Shown here one piece after another: positions 27,726 to 36,615 of a DNA stretch of 64,000 bases. The notes under the pieces are model-generated. The model had not been told where the DNA came from and did no database searches. It was given only the letters and a program-made list of their open reading frames with translations. Position 1 is the first letter of the stretch. Each line of letters begins with the position of its first letter. This DNA comes from Anaerosporobacter mobilis DSM 15930 (GTDB lineage Bacteria; Bacillota; Clostridia; Lachnospirales; Lachnospiraceae): the NCBI RefSeq assembly GCF_900142955.1, contig NZ_FRCP01000018.1, positions 1 to 64,000 of the forward strand. Reading direction: 5' to 3'. The position numbers and the translations under genes are program-made.

Positions 27726-27814
27726 CCACGTAATACACACCGTGCTTAAATATATAGCAAATTCAGATACTTGCAGCTTCTTTACAAGAAGCTGCTGACG
27801 CTGGTAAGTTCTAA
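27726..27814 (+). repeat. border repeat, copy 2 (QEAADAGKF end)
   Basis: CCACGTAATACACA (27726-27739) is followed 45 bases later by the 30-base ..QEAADAGKF-stop segment (27785-27814). The same two blocks with the same spacing occur at 31737-31825. There is no start codon for the peptide in this copy. Confidence 0.75.
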
Positions 27815-27815
27815 G

Positions 27816-27851
27816 AAAATCAATAAAATCAATAAAATCAATAAAATCAAG
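27816..27851 (+). repeat. 9-bp tandem repeat, four units
   Basis: AAAATCAAT three times plus AAAATCAAG. The first cassette has only one unit at the matching place, so the array expanded by slippage after duplication. Confidence 0.85.
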
Positions 27852-27892
27852 GGAAAGTCAAGTCACGAGATGATTTGACTTTCTCTTTTTTT
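27851..27892 (+). terminator. terminator after second QEAADAGKF end
   Basis: The arms 27851-27865 and 27871-27885 form a 15-bp stem with two G-U pairs and no mismatch, followed by T7. It is the counterpart of 24536-24577, with compensatory changes. Confidence 0.8.
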
Positions 27893-27940
27893 ATTCTAAG
27901 TAAAAGATCAAAACTTAGTATAATAAATGTATAATAAGAA

Positions 27941-27979
27941 ACACGTTATATTGCCAAAAGACAGTATGACGTGTTTTTT
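27941..27979 (+). terminator. second hairpin terminator, cassette 2
   Basis: Same hairpin as 24638-24676, with both arms unchanged, then T6. Confidence 0.7.
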
Positions 27980-28121
27980 GGCGTGCATTCAGAATAGTTA
28001 CTAAAACATAGTACATAATGTAAAGCATAATTATAAGCAATGGACATACAATATTGAAATAGTTGTAAATTAATAAGTTATTTACAAAGTAATCTCTTCT
28101 GTTAATCTTTCAGTAACTCTC

Positions 28122-28150
28122 TTGACTTAAACTTAATAATTACATATAGT
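28122..28150 (+). promoter_or_regulatory. promoter of toxin cassette 2, weakened
   Basis: TTGACT, 17 bases, TATAGT. The -10 box has lost one consensus base compared with cassette 1, consistent with decay of this copy. Confidence 0.6.
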
Positions 28151-28319
28151 GGCAATAAAAGGTAATATACAAAACATACTAAAACATGACAAAATAAGGG
28201 GAAATGTAATATTCTAAAAGATGTACCTACTATTCCATTTTAATAGAGAATACAGCAGAGTTTTATCTAATGGATTAGGAGGAATAGAAAGTAAAAAAAT
28301 GAATAAAAGGAGTGGATAT

Positions 28320-29984
28320 ATGGCGATGATTGCGTTATACTCAAATAAAATAGCACAAATGTCGGGGCTACTGGGGAGACAAAGAAAACAGTTAGTGATT
28401 ACAAATCAGAATTATTTTCACTAAAAACAAAGGCATTAGCAATCAAACAATCCATATGTAATATGGAAGAGGTTATAGGCTCCATACAGGCATCTACAAG
28501 TTTACAGGAAGAGAAAGTTGACTCTCTAGAACAGGTTAGAGGAAGCAGCGAACAGTTTATAGAGGATACCTATCGCATTGACGGTAATGTAGCGGATCTT
28601 GTGAATAAACGGAAAGATGATTTCTACGATCAATACAAGTATTTAAAACCAGAGTGTGAAAAGAATGGTTGGGAAAAGTTCAAAGATGGCTGCAAGAAAG
28701 TAGGAGAATGGTGTAAAGAACATTGGAAAATTATAGTGACTGTTGTTCTGTTGATTGCAGCAATTGTGGTAATTGTGTTGACAGCTGGAGCAACATTACC
28801 GATTCTTATTATATTAGGTGAAGTTGCAAAAGGACTAGTAATGGGAGCAGTTTTCGGTGGTCTAATCGGTGGATTATCCAGTGTAGCTACAGGAGGCTCT
28901 TTCTTTGACGGCTTTGAAGAAGGAGCATTCTCAGGAGCATTAATAGGGGCAGTGTTTGGAGGAATTGGTGGCATAGGACAAGTGCTTGGACAATCATGCA
29001 AAGTGCTGCAACATCTTGGTAAAATAGCAAAGATAATTCCAACAGTTTCAAAAATATCTGTTGGAATATCACTTGGAATGGCAGGCTTTGACTTACTATC
29101 TTTGGGCGTTAGCCTTTTTGATCCTAAAAGTCCCTTGGTACAGTTTAATAAAAAGCTTCATTCAAGTAGTTTATACAATGGATTCCAAATAACTGTAAGT
29201 ACAGAACCCAATATGTTTTGTAGCAGGAACGATGATATTAACTACGATGGGATTGAAAGCAATCGAAACCATTCAAGCAGGAGATCAAGTAATAGCAGCG
29301 AATCTAGATACATTCCAGACAGAAGAAAAAAAGGTAGTTGAAACATACATAAATAAGACAACATGTATTGTAAAGATTATCATTCAGAATGAAGTGATAT
29401 ACACAACCATGAATCATCCAGTTTATGCGAAAGGACAAGGATTTGTATCAGCAGGGAAACTTTCAATGGGTGATGAGATTATGAATGCATCCGGTGGTAG
29501 TTATCCTGTAGAATGTATTGAACTGGAAGAAGGATAAGAAGTCGTGTATAATTTCCAAGTAGAAGATTATCATACGTATTATGTTGGAGAAAATAGTATA
29601 CTGGTACATAATGATTGTCCGGAGAGTGGCAGTAATGCCCAAGGGAATGGTGTTCCTGTAAAAGAAAAAACTACTGCATCAAATGGACTAGATTATCAAT
29701 CAAATCCAAAGCATTCACCAGGTCAACCTGGGAATAGACCAAATGCAGGAGTAGAACCGAGAAATTCTTTAGATTTATTTGATAAATCTGTTTCTTCTAA
29801 ATCAAAACCTAATCAAAGATTTACTTTTGATACAGAAACAAATACGGTACATCGTTTTTATAATGATGGAAATGGTGTTTGGCATTGGAGTGGTTCTACA
29901 AACCAAGGAGCAAATTCTTTAACGGGAATCCAAGTTCCTAATGATACAAAAAACATATTAAACCTACCAAAGAAAGGATGGTAA
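28320..29984 (+). pseudogene. decayed toxin 2 with a different C-terminal tip
   Basis: This is a copy of toxin 1 broken in three places: one T is missing in the CTACTGGGG run near 28370, 38 bases before the HINT cysteine are lost (about 29212), and a CAA codon became TAA at 29535-29537. The tip after VHND (about 29615-29984, starting CPESGSNAQG) is intact and unrelated to tip 1. It holds RFTFDTETNTVHRFYNDGNG and WHWSGSTNQG and ends in PKKGW, as do other toxin tips. Its activity is unknown. Its immunity gene is intact. Confidence 0.82.
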
Positions 29985-29986
29985 TT

Positions 29987-30478
29987 ATGATACTGGGGAA
30001 TCCATATAATTTTGCAATTTTTACTAAAACAATAAAAGAGTGGAATATGGACAACGAATTTTACAACGGTGTTTTATTCTTTTGTATCGATGGAAAATTT
30101 TTTCCAAAAAATATTGTTACTGCAACTCTTAACTATGAAATACAACAGTTAAAAGAAAAACTGAAGAACCTTGTTGACGATGAAGTATTATACAATATGC
30201 AAAAGGATAAAGCTTTTAGTATAATATATAATATGACATTTCCGGAGAATACAGATATTGATAATGACTATAGATTTGATATATCGCCAGAATCGTTTGC
30301 TGATGTAAACTGTTATATTTTTGCAGTTGGCAACGGCAAACAGATACGTATTATGGCTACTGAATTGTATTATAATAAAGAAGAAGCTAGACATGATCTT
30401 AGTGATATTAAGATAAGTGAAACGTTTATTGCAAATAATGATTTAAATGAGATGATTACTAAATTAGATAGCTATTAA
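29987..30478 (+). CDS. immunity protein 2 (Imm42-like)
   Basis: From ATG 29987 (AAAGGA 8 bases before) the protein has 163 aa; ATG 29978 overlaps the toxin stop and lacks spacing. The opening GNPYNFAIFTKTIKEWN..GVLFFCIDGKFFPK resembles the Imm42 family. It follows the second tip by two bases. An intact immunity gene beside a broken toxin suggests that it still protects against sister cells with an intact toxin. Confidence 0.68.
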   Translation: MILGNPYNFAIFTKTIKEWNMDNEFYNGVLFFCIDGKFFPKNIVTATLNYEIQQLKEKLKNLVDDEVLYNMQKDKAFSIIYNMTFPENTDIDNDYRFDISPESFADVNCYIFAVGNGKQIRIMATELYYNKEEARHDLSDIKISETFIANNDLNEMITKLDSY

Positions 30479-30700
30479 GTTATGATTCATTTAAAAATAA
30501 GAATATTGTCTGGTTTTGATGAGCTATGTTAATATCTGCCATATTAATAAATCGAAGGAAAATAATTAATACAGAATTAGTCTCATGGCTGAAGATAAAA
30601 CTTCCCCAATAATATCTATATATGGCGTAGATACTATTAGGAAAGTTTTTAAATGAAAATACTAATCCCCCAGCTATGCTGGGGAGAATGGAATTGGACA

Positions 30701-31030
30701 ATGAAGAAAGAGCAAAAAAGTGAAATTAAGATACTTGAGAAAAGTTTAGCTAAAACCTTGCGTATGGTAACATCACAATATAATTATAAAATAGTCGCTA
30801 ATTGTATTTATAAGGGACTAGGTGAATTCTTTACGCATGCTGTATTTTTTGTACGAGTGGTTGATGGAGACTTTAAGTTAGTTGTCCGGCATTACATTAA
30901 GACCTACGATGAGGATAATTTATTTTGGACTATTTTTAAAATGCCAGATAATATAAAACAAAGAGAGAGTTTGAGAGCTAATGGAATACATATATGGGAG
31001 CGAAAGAAAATACGGAGCTTGGAAAACTAG
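30701..31030 (+). pseudogene. truncated copy of the 27051 gene
   Basis: The first 95 codons repeat the 27051 gene almost exactly (MKKEQKSEIKILEKSL..). After ..RESLRANG (about 30985) the sequence switches to an unrelated segment and stops within 15 codons. In another frame the segment just after the join reads ENTELGKLAMQVDVKEM..KEEGK-stop, probably the end of a different lost gene. Bases 30479-30700 hold no gene that I can support. Confidence 0.75.
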
Positions 31031-31100
31031 CGATGCAAGTGGATGTAAAAGAAATGAAAGATTTGATGGAATCATGGAAAGCAAAGGAGGAGGGAAAGTA

Positions 31101-31678
31101 ATGCTGAATAGATCTAGTATGCTAAAAAAGATTGTAGTATTTATTGGTTTTATGACAATATCCACGATATTAATGATGAATTACAATATCACAGCGAAAT
31201 CAAAACCAACCAAAGGAATAGATACTAATGGAAATACGTGGACATATAATAAGTTAGTAGAGCTGCCTTTAGCGAATGTACGAAACTTAAAACGGTAAAG
31301 CTTCCGGAGGACCTTAAAGTTGTTAGTGAGCATTTATTTTATCTTTGTATAAACTTAACAGATGTTAAAATACCAGATTCTGTTACAACAATATATGCAG
31401 GTGCATTCCAAGAAACGGGAATCAAACAGATTGTAATACCTAAGAATGTAAAATACATAAAAAAAGGAGATCAGGGCAATGGAGTATTTGCAGATTGCAA
31501 AAACTTAAAAACAATAGAGATAAAATCTAAGAAAATAGAGAGTTGCTTTAAGGGTGCATTTGATGGAGTGAATACAAATGTCGTTATTAAAGTCCCAAAG
31601 TCTAAACTGAAGGAATATAAAGCTATGTTTCAAAAGAGTGGATTGAGTAAGAAGGTGAAGATTAAGGGGGTATCTTAA
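31101..31678 (+). pseudogene. frameshifted secreted leucine-rich-repeat protein
   Basis: The ATG follows GGAGGAGGG. Residues 1-32 are a signal-like segment (KKIVVFIGFMTISTILMM). The frame ends after 65 codons (..NVRNLKR), but a shifted frame from about 31272 continues ECTKLKTVKLPEDLKVV..LTDVKIPDSVTTIYAGAFQETGIKQIVIPKNVKYI, typical BspA-type repeats, to TAA at 31676. One base was lost or gained near 31270. It would have been a small surface or secreted protein; a sequencing error is possible. Confidence 0.65.
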
Positions 31679-31736
31679 CCGAAAATAGTAAGGCATAGCG
31701 TCATCCTGAACACCTATAATTAGCCCTAAGTATTTT

Positions 31737-31825
31737 CCACGTAATACACAACTGATACATTAACTCAGTTAAGTCGATACCTCACAGCATCTATTCAAGA
31801 AGCAGCTGACGCTGGTAAGTTCTAG
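31737..31825 (+). repeat. border repeat, copy 3 (QEAADAGKF end)
   Basis: CCACGTAATACACA (31737-31750), 45 bases, then ..SIQEAADAGKF-TAG (31796-31825). It has the same blocks and spacing as 27726-27814 and marks the right end of the toxin array. Confidence 0.75.
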
Positions 31826-31856
31826 TATTAATTGGAATATAAGATTTTATGAAAAG

Positions 31857-31895
31857 GACACGTTATACTGTTAATTGATGTATAGCGTGTCTTTT
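31857..31895. terminator. hairpin terminator, copy 3
   Basis: GACACGTTATAC (31857-31868) pairs with GTATAGCGTGTC (31880-31891), one G-U pair, then T4. It lies between converging transcription of the toxin array and the leftward regulator and could act on both. Confidence 0.7.
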
Positions 31896-31943
31896 GTCGT
31901 TTACAGTTAATAGATTTTCAAAAAAATAGTATTAAGATTGAAA

Positions 31944-32897
31944 TTAATTAGAACTACTTTCAATGCATTTTAATTTAGGATATTCAGTATCAATAATGGA
32001 AATAAAATAATTATAATCTTTCATATTATTTTGCAATAAGTAAAGGTTGACACATAGATTAAATGCAGTTTTAGCTTCAATATAGTCATCTAGCAAATAC
32101 AATAATTTAAATTTAATTTGAAACAAATCTGCTAAATCAAATAAATAATTATGTTTTAATGAAAATTGAATTCCTTTATTTATGTAGTATAGAGAATCAA
32201 TATACTGTTTTTCACGTTTTAGGTTCACACTTAAATTATAGGTTGTAATCTGGTAGAGTTTTTTTTCAAAATCGATTGACTGATAGTAGTGTAAATCTTT
32301 AAAAATTTTATTATCTATTATTTCTATTAAATTCCTAAAAATACTATTTGCAAGTTGTTTCTTCTCTATTTTATTATAATTACATGCGAGACAATTTAAT
32401 AAACTCAATCCGACATTCGAAAAGATACTTAAACTTTGGCATGTGATGGAATAATTCTCATCTTCTTCTTTAAGACCTTCTAGACATAATTTAATTGATT
32501 GGTTAAAGTCCATTTTATATTTAGAAAAATAGATTGCTTTATAATATAAAATAGTCTGTTTATTTTCACCATTTTGAAATTCATGAAAAGAATCTATCTC
32601 TTTAAGTAAAGCATAAAGATTGGTCCAGTCTTTTTGAACGAGATATGTTTCAGCTCTTTCCTTATATAACCAAGCATGTTCAGAAAGATCACAAATAAAC
32701 ATTTTGTAATAAGCCTGGAAATCATAATTAAATCGGTTAGATAATTTATTAATGTTATAAATTGATGGTTCGATTTCATTCTTTTCCCACCGTATATATG
32801 TTCTTCTATCACATATACCTTTACATGCTTCTCTTTGAGACAACCCTTTTTTTAATCGTATAGTTTTTATAATATCCCCTAGTTTTTTCTGAATCAT
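31944..32897 (-). CDS. RRNPP/PlcR-Rgg-type peptide-sensing regulator
   Basis: The 317-aa protein begins behind GGGGGG. Residues about 8-60 are an XRE helix-turn-helix (IKTIRLKKGLSQREACKGICDRRTYIRWEKNE). The remaining 250 residues are helical pairs of TPR type (ILYYKAIYFSKYKMDFNQSIKLCLEGL and so on), the fold that binds short peptides in Rgg, PlcR and PrgX. It is divergent from a small secreted peptide gene and the peptide-maturation cluster, so control of that cluster by a peptide signal is likely but inferred. Confidence 0.82.
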   Translation of the reverse strand: MIQKKLGDIIKTIRLKKGLSQREACKGICDRRTYIRWEKNEIEPSIYNINKLSNRFNYDFQAYYKMFICDLSEHAWLYKERAETYLVQKDWTNLYALLKEIDSFHEFQNGENKQTILYYKAIYFSKYKMDFNQSIKLCLEGLKEEDENYSITCQSLSIFSNVGLSLLNCLACNYNKIEKKQLANSIFRNLIEIIDNKIFKDLHYYQSIDFEKKLYQITTYNLSVNLKREKQYIDSLYYINKGIQFSLKHNYLFDLADLFQIKFKLLYLLDDYIEAKTAFNLCVNLYLLQNNMKDYNYFISIIDTEYPKLKCIESSSN

Positions 32898-33189
32898 TAT
32901 ATCCCCCCATAATAATATAAAGATTGATATCTAAACAAAATATATAAAGCTTATATCTAGTTTAAGTATAGCATACAATGAATATTATTTTAAGTTCAAT
33001 ATGTATAAAGTTGAGCATATATGTTACAATTTGTAATTTTTGTTTTGATTCTATTAGTAAAGACTAATTTTATTAAACATTTATACGAGCTTTTAGATTG
33101 AATAAAGCAGTATGTGGCGTAAATGTCACTGGTTTTATAATACAAATAATCCTATAATATAGTAAAAATAGATATTGGAGGACAAATTA
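32898..33189. other. divergent intergenic control region
   Basis: This AT-rich stretch separates the leftward regulator from the rightward peptide gene. A TATAAT at 33153-33158 lies 32 bases before the peptide ATG, but no clear -35 box is visible. GATATCT at 32927 and TTATATCTAG near 32950 are loose repeats that could be operators. Nothing firmer can be said. Confidence 0.35.
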
Positions 33190-33396
33190 ATGAAGAAATT
33201 GTTTATTACTATGACTGTATTAAGTTTATTTTACCTAGCTAATACTCAATATTTTACCTCGTTAAACACAAAGAACATTAAGGCGCAAAATTTTAATCTT
33301 TATGTTGAAGAGGATAAGATGATACTCAGGCCTCGAGCTATTATTATTAAGACTTCCTTAGCTTATATATATGAAAACGGAGATAATTCAATCTAA
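33190..33396 (+). CDS. small exported peptide, possible signal precursor
   Basis: From ATG 33190 (TTGGAGGAC before it) the product has 68 aa. Residues 1-22 (KKLFITMTVLSLFYLANTQ) are a signal-like hydrophobic helix. The mature part is short and mixed, ending LRPRAIIIKTSLAYIYENGDNSI. It lies between the peptide-sensing regulator and the exporter. It may be the pheromone precursor of the regulator or an exported accessory factor. I do not recognise a family. Confidence 0.6.
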   Translation: MKKLFITMTVLSLFYLANTQYFTSLNTKNIKAQNFNLYVEEDKMILRPRAIIIKTSLAYIYENGDNSI

Positions 33397-33482
33397 AGAA
33401 ATAAAGGTTATAGTCGGTAAGAATTGATTAGTTGTAAGTATATTCTTTTAATACAGCAGTTGTGCATATGAGGAGTAAAAAT

Positions 33483-35204
33483 ATGATAAAAAAACATAAT
33501 ATTTATAATATTTTTAATATATTAAGACCATATAAGCGTAATATTACTTGGATCAGTATATTAATGTTGATAACTGCAATAGGTAGTTTTTTAACTCCGT
33601 GGTTAACGAAATCTCTTATTGATGAAGGAATAATTAATAAGGAATATAGAAAAGTAATATTCTATGTAGGAGTGATAATTGCAGTATTTTTTATACAACA
33701 AATATTTGAGATATTACAGTTTCATCTTTACTCAAAAATATGTATACGAATACCGTATGACTTAAATATAAAAGCATGTAAACAAGTGCTAACAGTAAAA
33801 ATAAAGTATTTTAAAGAAAGAAATTTTTCAGAGGTTCTATCAGAGATATTTCAAGATATTGCAACTATATCATCGATTGCAGATAGTCAATTTCTAGCTT
33901 CCGTAGTTAATTTAATCAAAATTTTAGCTGGAATAATAGCATTATTTTTAATTAGTTGGAAGCTAACCATTTTATTGCTTTTGGTTATACCCATAAGGGT
34001 GTTAATAAGTCGTTTTATGTATATATCACAAAGAAATAAGTTCAAAGAGTTAATGGATAATCAATCTAAATTTTCTTCTTGGTTAGGAGACGGAATAAGT
34101 GGAATTGTGGAAATTAAACTATGGGGAATGATTAAGGAAAAGATGATTGAAGTTGAGAAAATATTGACAAAATTTAGTATTACAAAAAAACGACTATTAT
34201 TTTTAGGGCAAATAGACAAAATATCAAATGGATTTTTATCTATAGGGTTTAATTGCCTAATATACTTAGTTGGAGCATCATTAATTATTAAGAATGAAAT
34301 GACATTAGGGGGATTATTTTCGTTTGTGTCATATTCGGCATTAGTGATGGAACCTATAACAATTATGTCATACATATCAACACAGCTATCGTCTATAATT
34401 CCAGCATACGAACGATTTTCTACATTCTTACAGACAGATAAGGAGGAGGATAATGAATTTGCTATTGAGTTCAAAGACACTCAAGTATACAAGATGTCAT
34501 TTGAGAATATATCATTAGCATATAGTAATGAATACGTCCTTAGTGATATTTCGTTTGATATATTCAAAGGAGAGAAAGTAGCTATTATTGGTGCAAATGG
34601 AAGTGGAAAAACTTCTTTGATCAATTTATTATTAAGATTCTATGCACCAACTACAGGAACTATAAAGATAAATGATAAGAAAATAGAAGAGTTTACTTTA
34701 GAATCGTATCGCAAACTTTTTAATTTGATGGCACAAAGTAATTACCTTTTTAATGATTCTATATACAACAACATTAATTTAACTGGAGAATTAAGCTGGG
34801 AAGAGATTAAGGCTGCGTGCGTGGAAGCGGAAGCTTATGATTTTATTAATAACTTACCTGAGAATTTCAATGCAAGAGTTGGATATAATGGAGCAAAATT
34901 ATCTGGAGGAGAAAAGCAAAAGATAGCACTTGCACGAACCTTAGCAAAAAGAAATTCAAGGATTTTGATTTTGGATGAGGCTACATCGAATTATGACTAT
35001 AAATCTGAAGCTGAGTTCAATGACAAGGTTATGCTATCTAAACAATATGATATCATAATAATGATCACACATAGGCCAGAAATTCTAAAGAAAATCAATA
35101 AAATAATTTACCTTGATAAGGGTAAGGTTATAGCAGTAGGAAATTATGACTCTTTATATAGAGATTATGAGAGTTTCAGAAATACTATTTTAAAGGAGAA
35201 TTAA
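33483..35204 (+). CDS. ABC exporter, fused permease and ATPase
   Basis: From ATG 33483 (GAGGAG 8 bases before; the GTG at 33462 is weaker) the protein has 573 aa. About six membrane helices span residues 20-310. The ATPase has Walker A GANGSGKTS near 371, signature LSGGEKQ near 475, Walker B ILILDEATS and the H-loop THRPE. There is no N-terminal C39 peptidase, so leader removal must be done elsewhere. As first enzyme gene of the peptide cluster it probably exports the matured Cys-rich peptide. Confidence 0.87.
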   Translation: MIKKHNIYNIFNILRPYKRNITWISILMLITAIGSFLTPWLTKSLIDEGIINKEYRKVIFYVGVIIAVFFIQQIFEILQFHLYSKICIRIPYDLNIKACKQVLTVKIKYFKERNFSEVLSEIFQDIATISSIADSQFLASVVNLIKILAGIIALFLISWKLTILLLLVIPIRVLISRFMYISQRNKFKELMDNQSKFSSWLGDGISGIVEIKLWGMIKEKMIEVEKILTKFSITKKRLLFLGQIDKISNGFLSIGFNCLIYLVGASLIIKNEMTLGGLFSFVSYSALVMEPITIMSYISTQLSSIIPAYERFSTFLQTDKEEDNEFAIEFKDTQVYKMSFENISLAYSNEYVLSDISFDIFKGEKVAIIGANGSGKTSLINLLLRFYAPTTGTIKINDKKIEEFTLESYRKLFNLMAQSNYLFNDSIYNNINLTGELSWEEIKAACVEAEAYDFINNLPENFNARVGYNGAKLSGGEKQKIALARTLAKRNSRILILDEATSNYDYKSEAEFNDKVMLSKQYDIIIMITHRPEILKKINKIIYLDKGKVIAVGNYDSLYRDYESFRNTILKEN

Positions 35205-35205
35205 G

Positions 35206-36615
35206 ATGGCATTTATTACATATACAACTAAGCCCGAAAATTATTATGTTTACGACGCTAATTGTAATAGTGTACTTCGAATAAAAAAAGAGCATTATGA
35301 AGCACTTAGTATGAAAAATGGCAAGGACACTTATCAGGTAACAGTAGAGGACTTTCAGAAGAAAGGTTTCTTAATGAGTAGTGGCATAAAAAAAATAGAA
35401 CACCCCGCAATTAACATGTTGAAGTATCAATTAGGTAGTTGTATTAACTCAATCACATTTCAAATGACTCAGAACTGTAATTTGAGGTGCAGCTATTGTC
35501 CGTATTCTAACGACCAAATTTATAAGCAAAGGCATCATAATACAGGTATGATAAGTTGGGAGATTATTAAGAAGGGAATTGATTTCTTGAAAGAACACTC
35601 CAAAGATGCAGAAACTATTTATGTTGCATTTTATGGAGGAGAGCCATTACTGAATAAAAAACTAATCATTGATGCAATGGATTATACAATGTTAAACATT
35701 AAAGAGAAAAAAATTTCCTTTGGCATGACTACTAATGCAACATTACTAAATGATGCGACTCTTAGCGAACTTGATAAGTATGACATATCAATTATGGTAA
35801 GTTTAGATGGGGGAAGGAAAGAGCATAATCAGAATAGAAAGTTTGCAAATGGAGAAGGATCTTTTGATATAGTTGAGAGAAATGTAAAAAATATAAAGGA
35901 AAACTACCCTAAACTTTTTTCTAAATTAAAGTTTAATACTGTTATTGCACCCGGAAGTAATTATTCTAGTATTTGGGATTTTTTTAAAGATGAAAATAAT
36001 ATATTTGATTTTAATAAAGTTAACTTTAATACTTTATCACGTAACTATACAGACGAAGATATACAATATGATGCTGCATTTTTTGAAGAACGCAATTATG
36101 AAACTTTAAAGGCTTATCTCATGCTACTAGGAAAATTTGATAAACAAAACATTTCAGAACATAAAAGTGATATTGAACATATCTTTTCTTTTAAAGAGAT
36201 GTTTATACCAAGAAAAGAAGTTCCAGAAATTGCACATCCAAGAGGTACTTGTATTCCAGGTGTAAAGAAGTTGTTTGTTGATATTTATGGGAATTTTTAT
36301 CCATGTGAACGTGTGGATGAGAATTCAGAAATAATGAGAATTGGTAACCTAGAAAATGGTTTTGATATAGAGAGAGTTACTAGGCTTTTAAGTATTGGAA
36401 CAACAACGGAAAAAATTTGTAAGGAGTGTTGGGCTTTTAACTGTTGTACCATTTGTCCTGCATCGGCAGACGATGGTAAAAGTTTAGAATACTCGGCGGA
36501 TTTTAAACTAAAAAAATGTCATGGAGTTAAGGAAAATGCATTAGAAAATATTAAGGACTATACTATGTTAAAAGAATTTGGATTTGAATTTCGAATGGAG
36601 GAGTTATTAAAGTGA
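35206..36615 (+). CDS. ccpM: radical SAM/SPASM peptide maturase, CcpM-type
   Basis: The 469-aa enzyme follows the exporter by one base behind AAGGAG. The radical SAM cluster motif is C91-x3-C95-x2-C98 (NCNLRCSYCPY). The C-terminal third carries many more Cys (GTCIPG, FYPCERV, ICKECWAFNCCTICPA, KKCHG), the SPASM region that binds auxiliary Fe-S clusters. Its first 80 residues (..YVYDANCNSVLRI..) fit a RiPP recognition-like part. Family and neighbours match the Cys-rich peptide maturases of clostridia. It probably installs thioether-type links on the 48-aa precursor; the exact chemistry is inference. Confidence 0.82.
   Translation: MAFITYTTKPENYYVYDANCNSVLRIKKEHYEALSMKNGKDTYQVTVEDFQKKGFLMSSGIKKIEHPAINMLKYQLGSCINSITFQMTQNCNLRCSYCPYSNDQIYKQRHHNTGMISWEIIKKGIDFLKEHSKDAETIYVAFYGGEPLLNKKLIIDAMDYTMLNIKEKKISFGMTTNATLLNDATLSELDKYDISIMVSLDGGRKEHNQNRKFANGEGSFDIVERNVKNIKENYPKLFSKLKFNTVIAPGSNYSSIWDFFKDENNIFDFNKVNFNTLSRNYTDEDIQYDAAFFEERNYETLKAYLMLLGKFDKQNISEHKSDIEHIFSFKEMFIPRKEVPEIAHPRGTCIPGVKKLFVDIYGNFYPCERVDENSEIMRIGNLENGFDIERVTRLLSIGTTTEKICKECWAFNCCTICPASADDGKSLEYSADFKLKKCHGVKENALENIKDYTMLKEFGFEFRMEELLK

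Larger units (their letters stand above)
27785..29618 (+). repeat. duplicated cassette, copy 2
   Basis: Second copy of 24490-26346. It carries a one-base deletion near 28370, a 38-base deletion at about 29212 and a CAA-to-TAA change near 29535. Confidence 0.85.
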
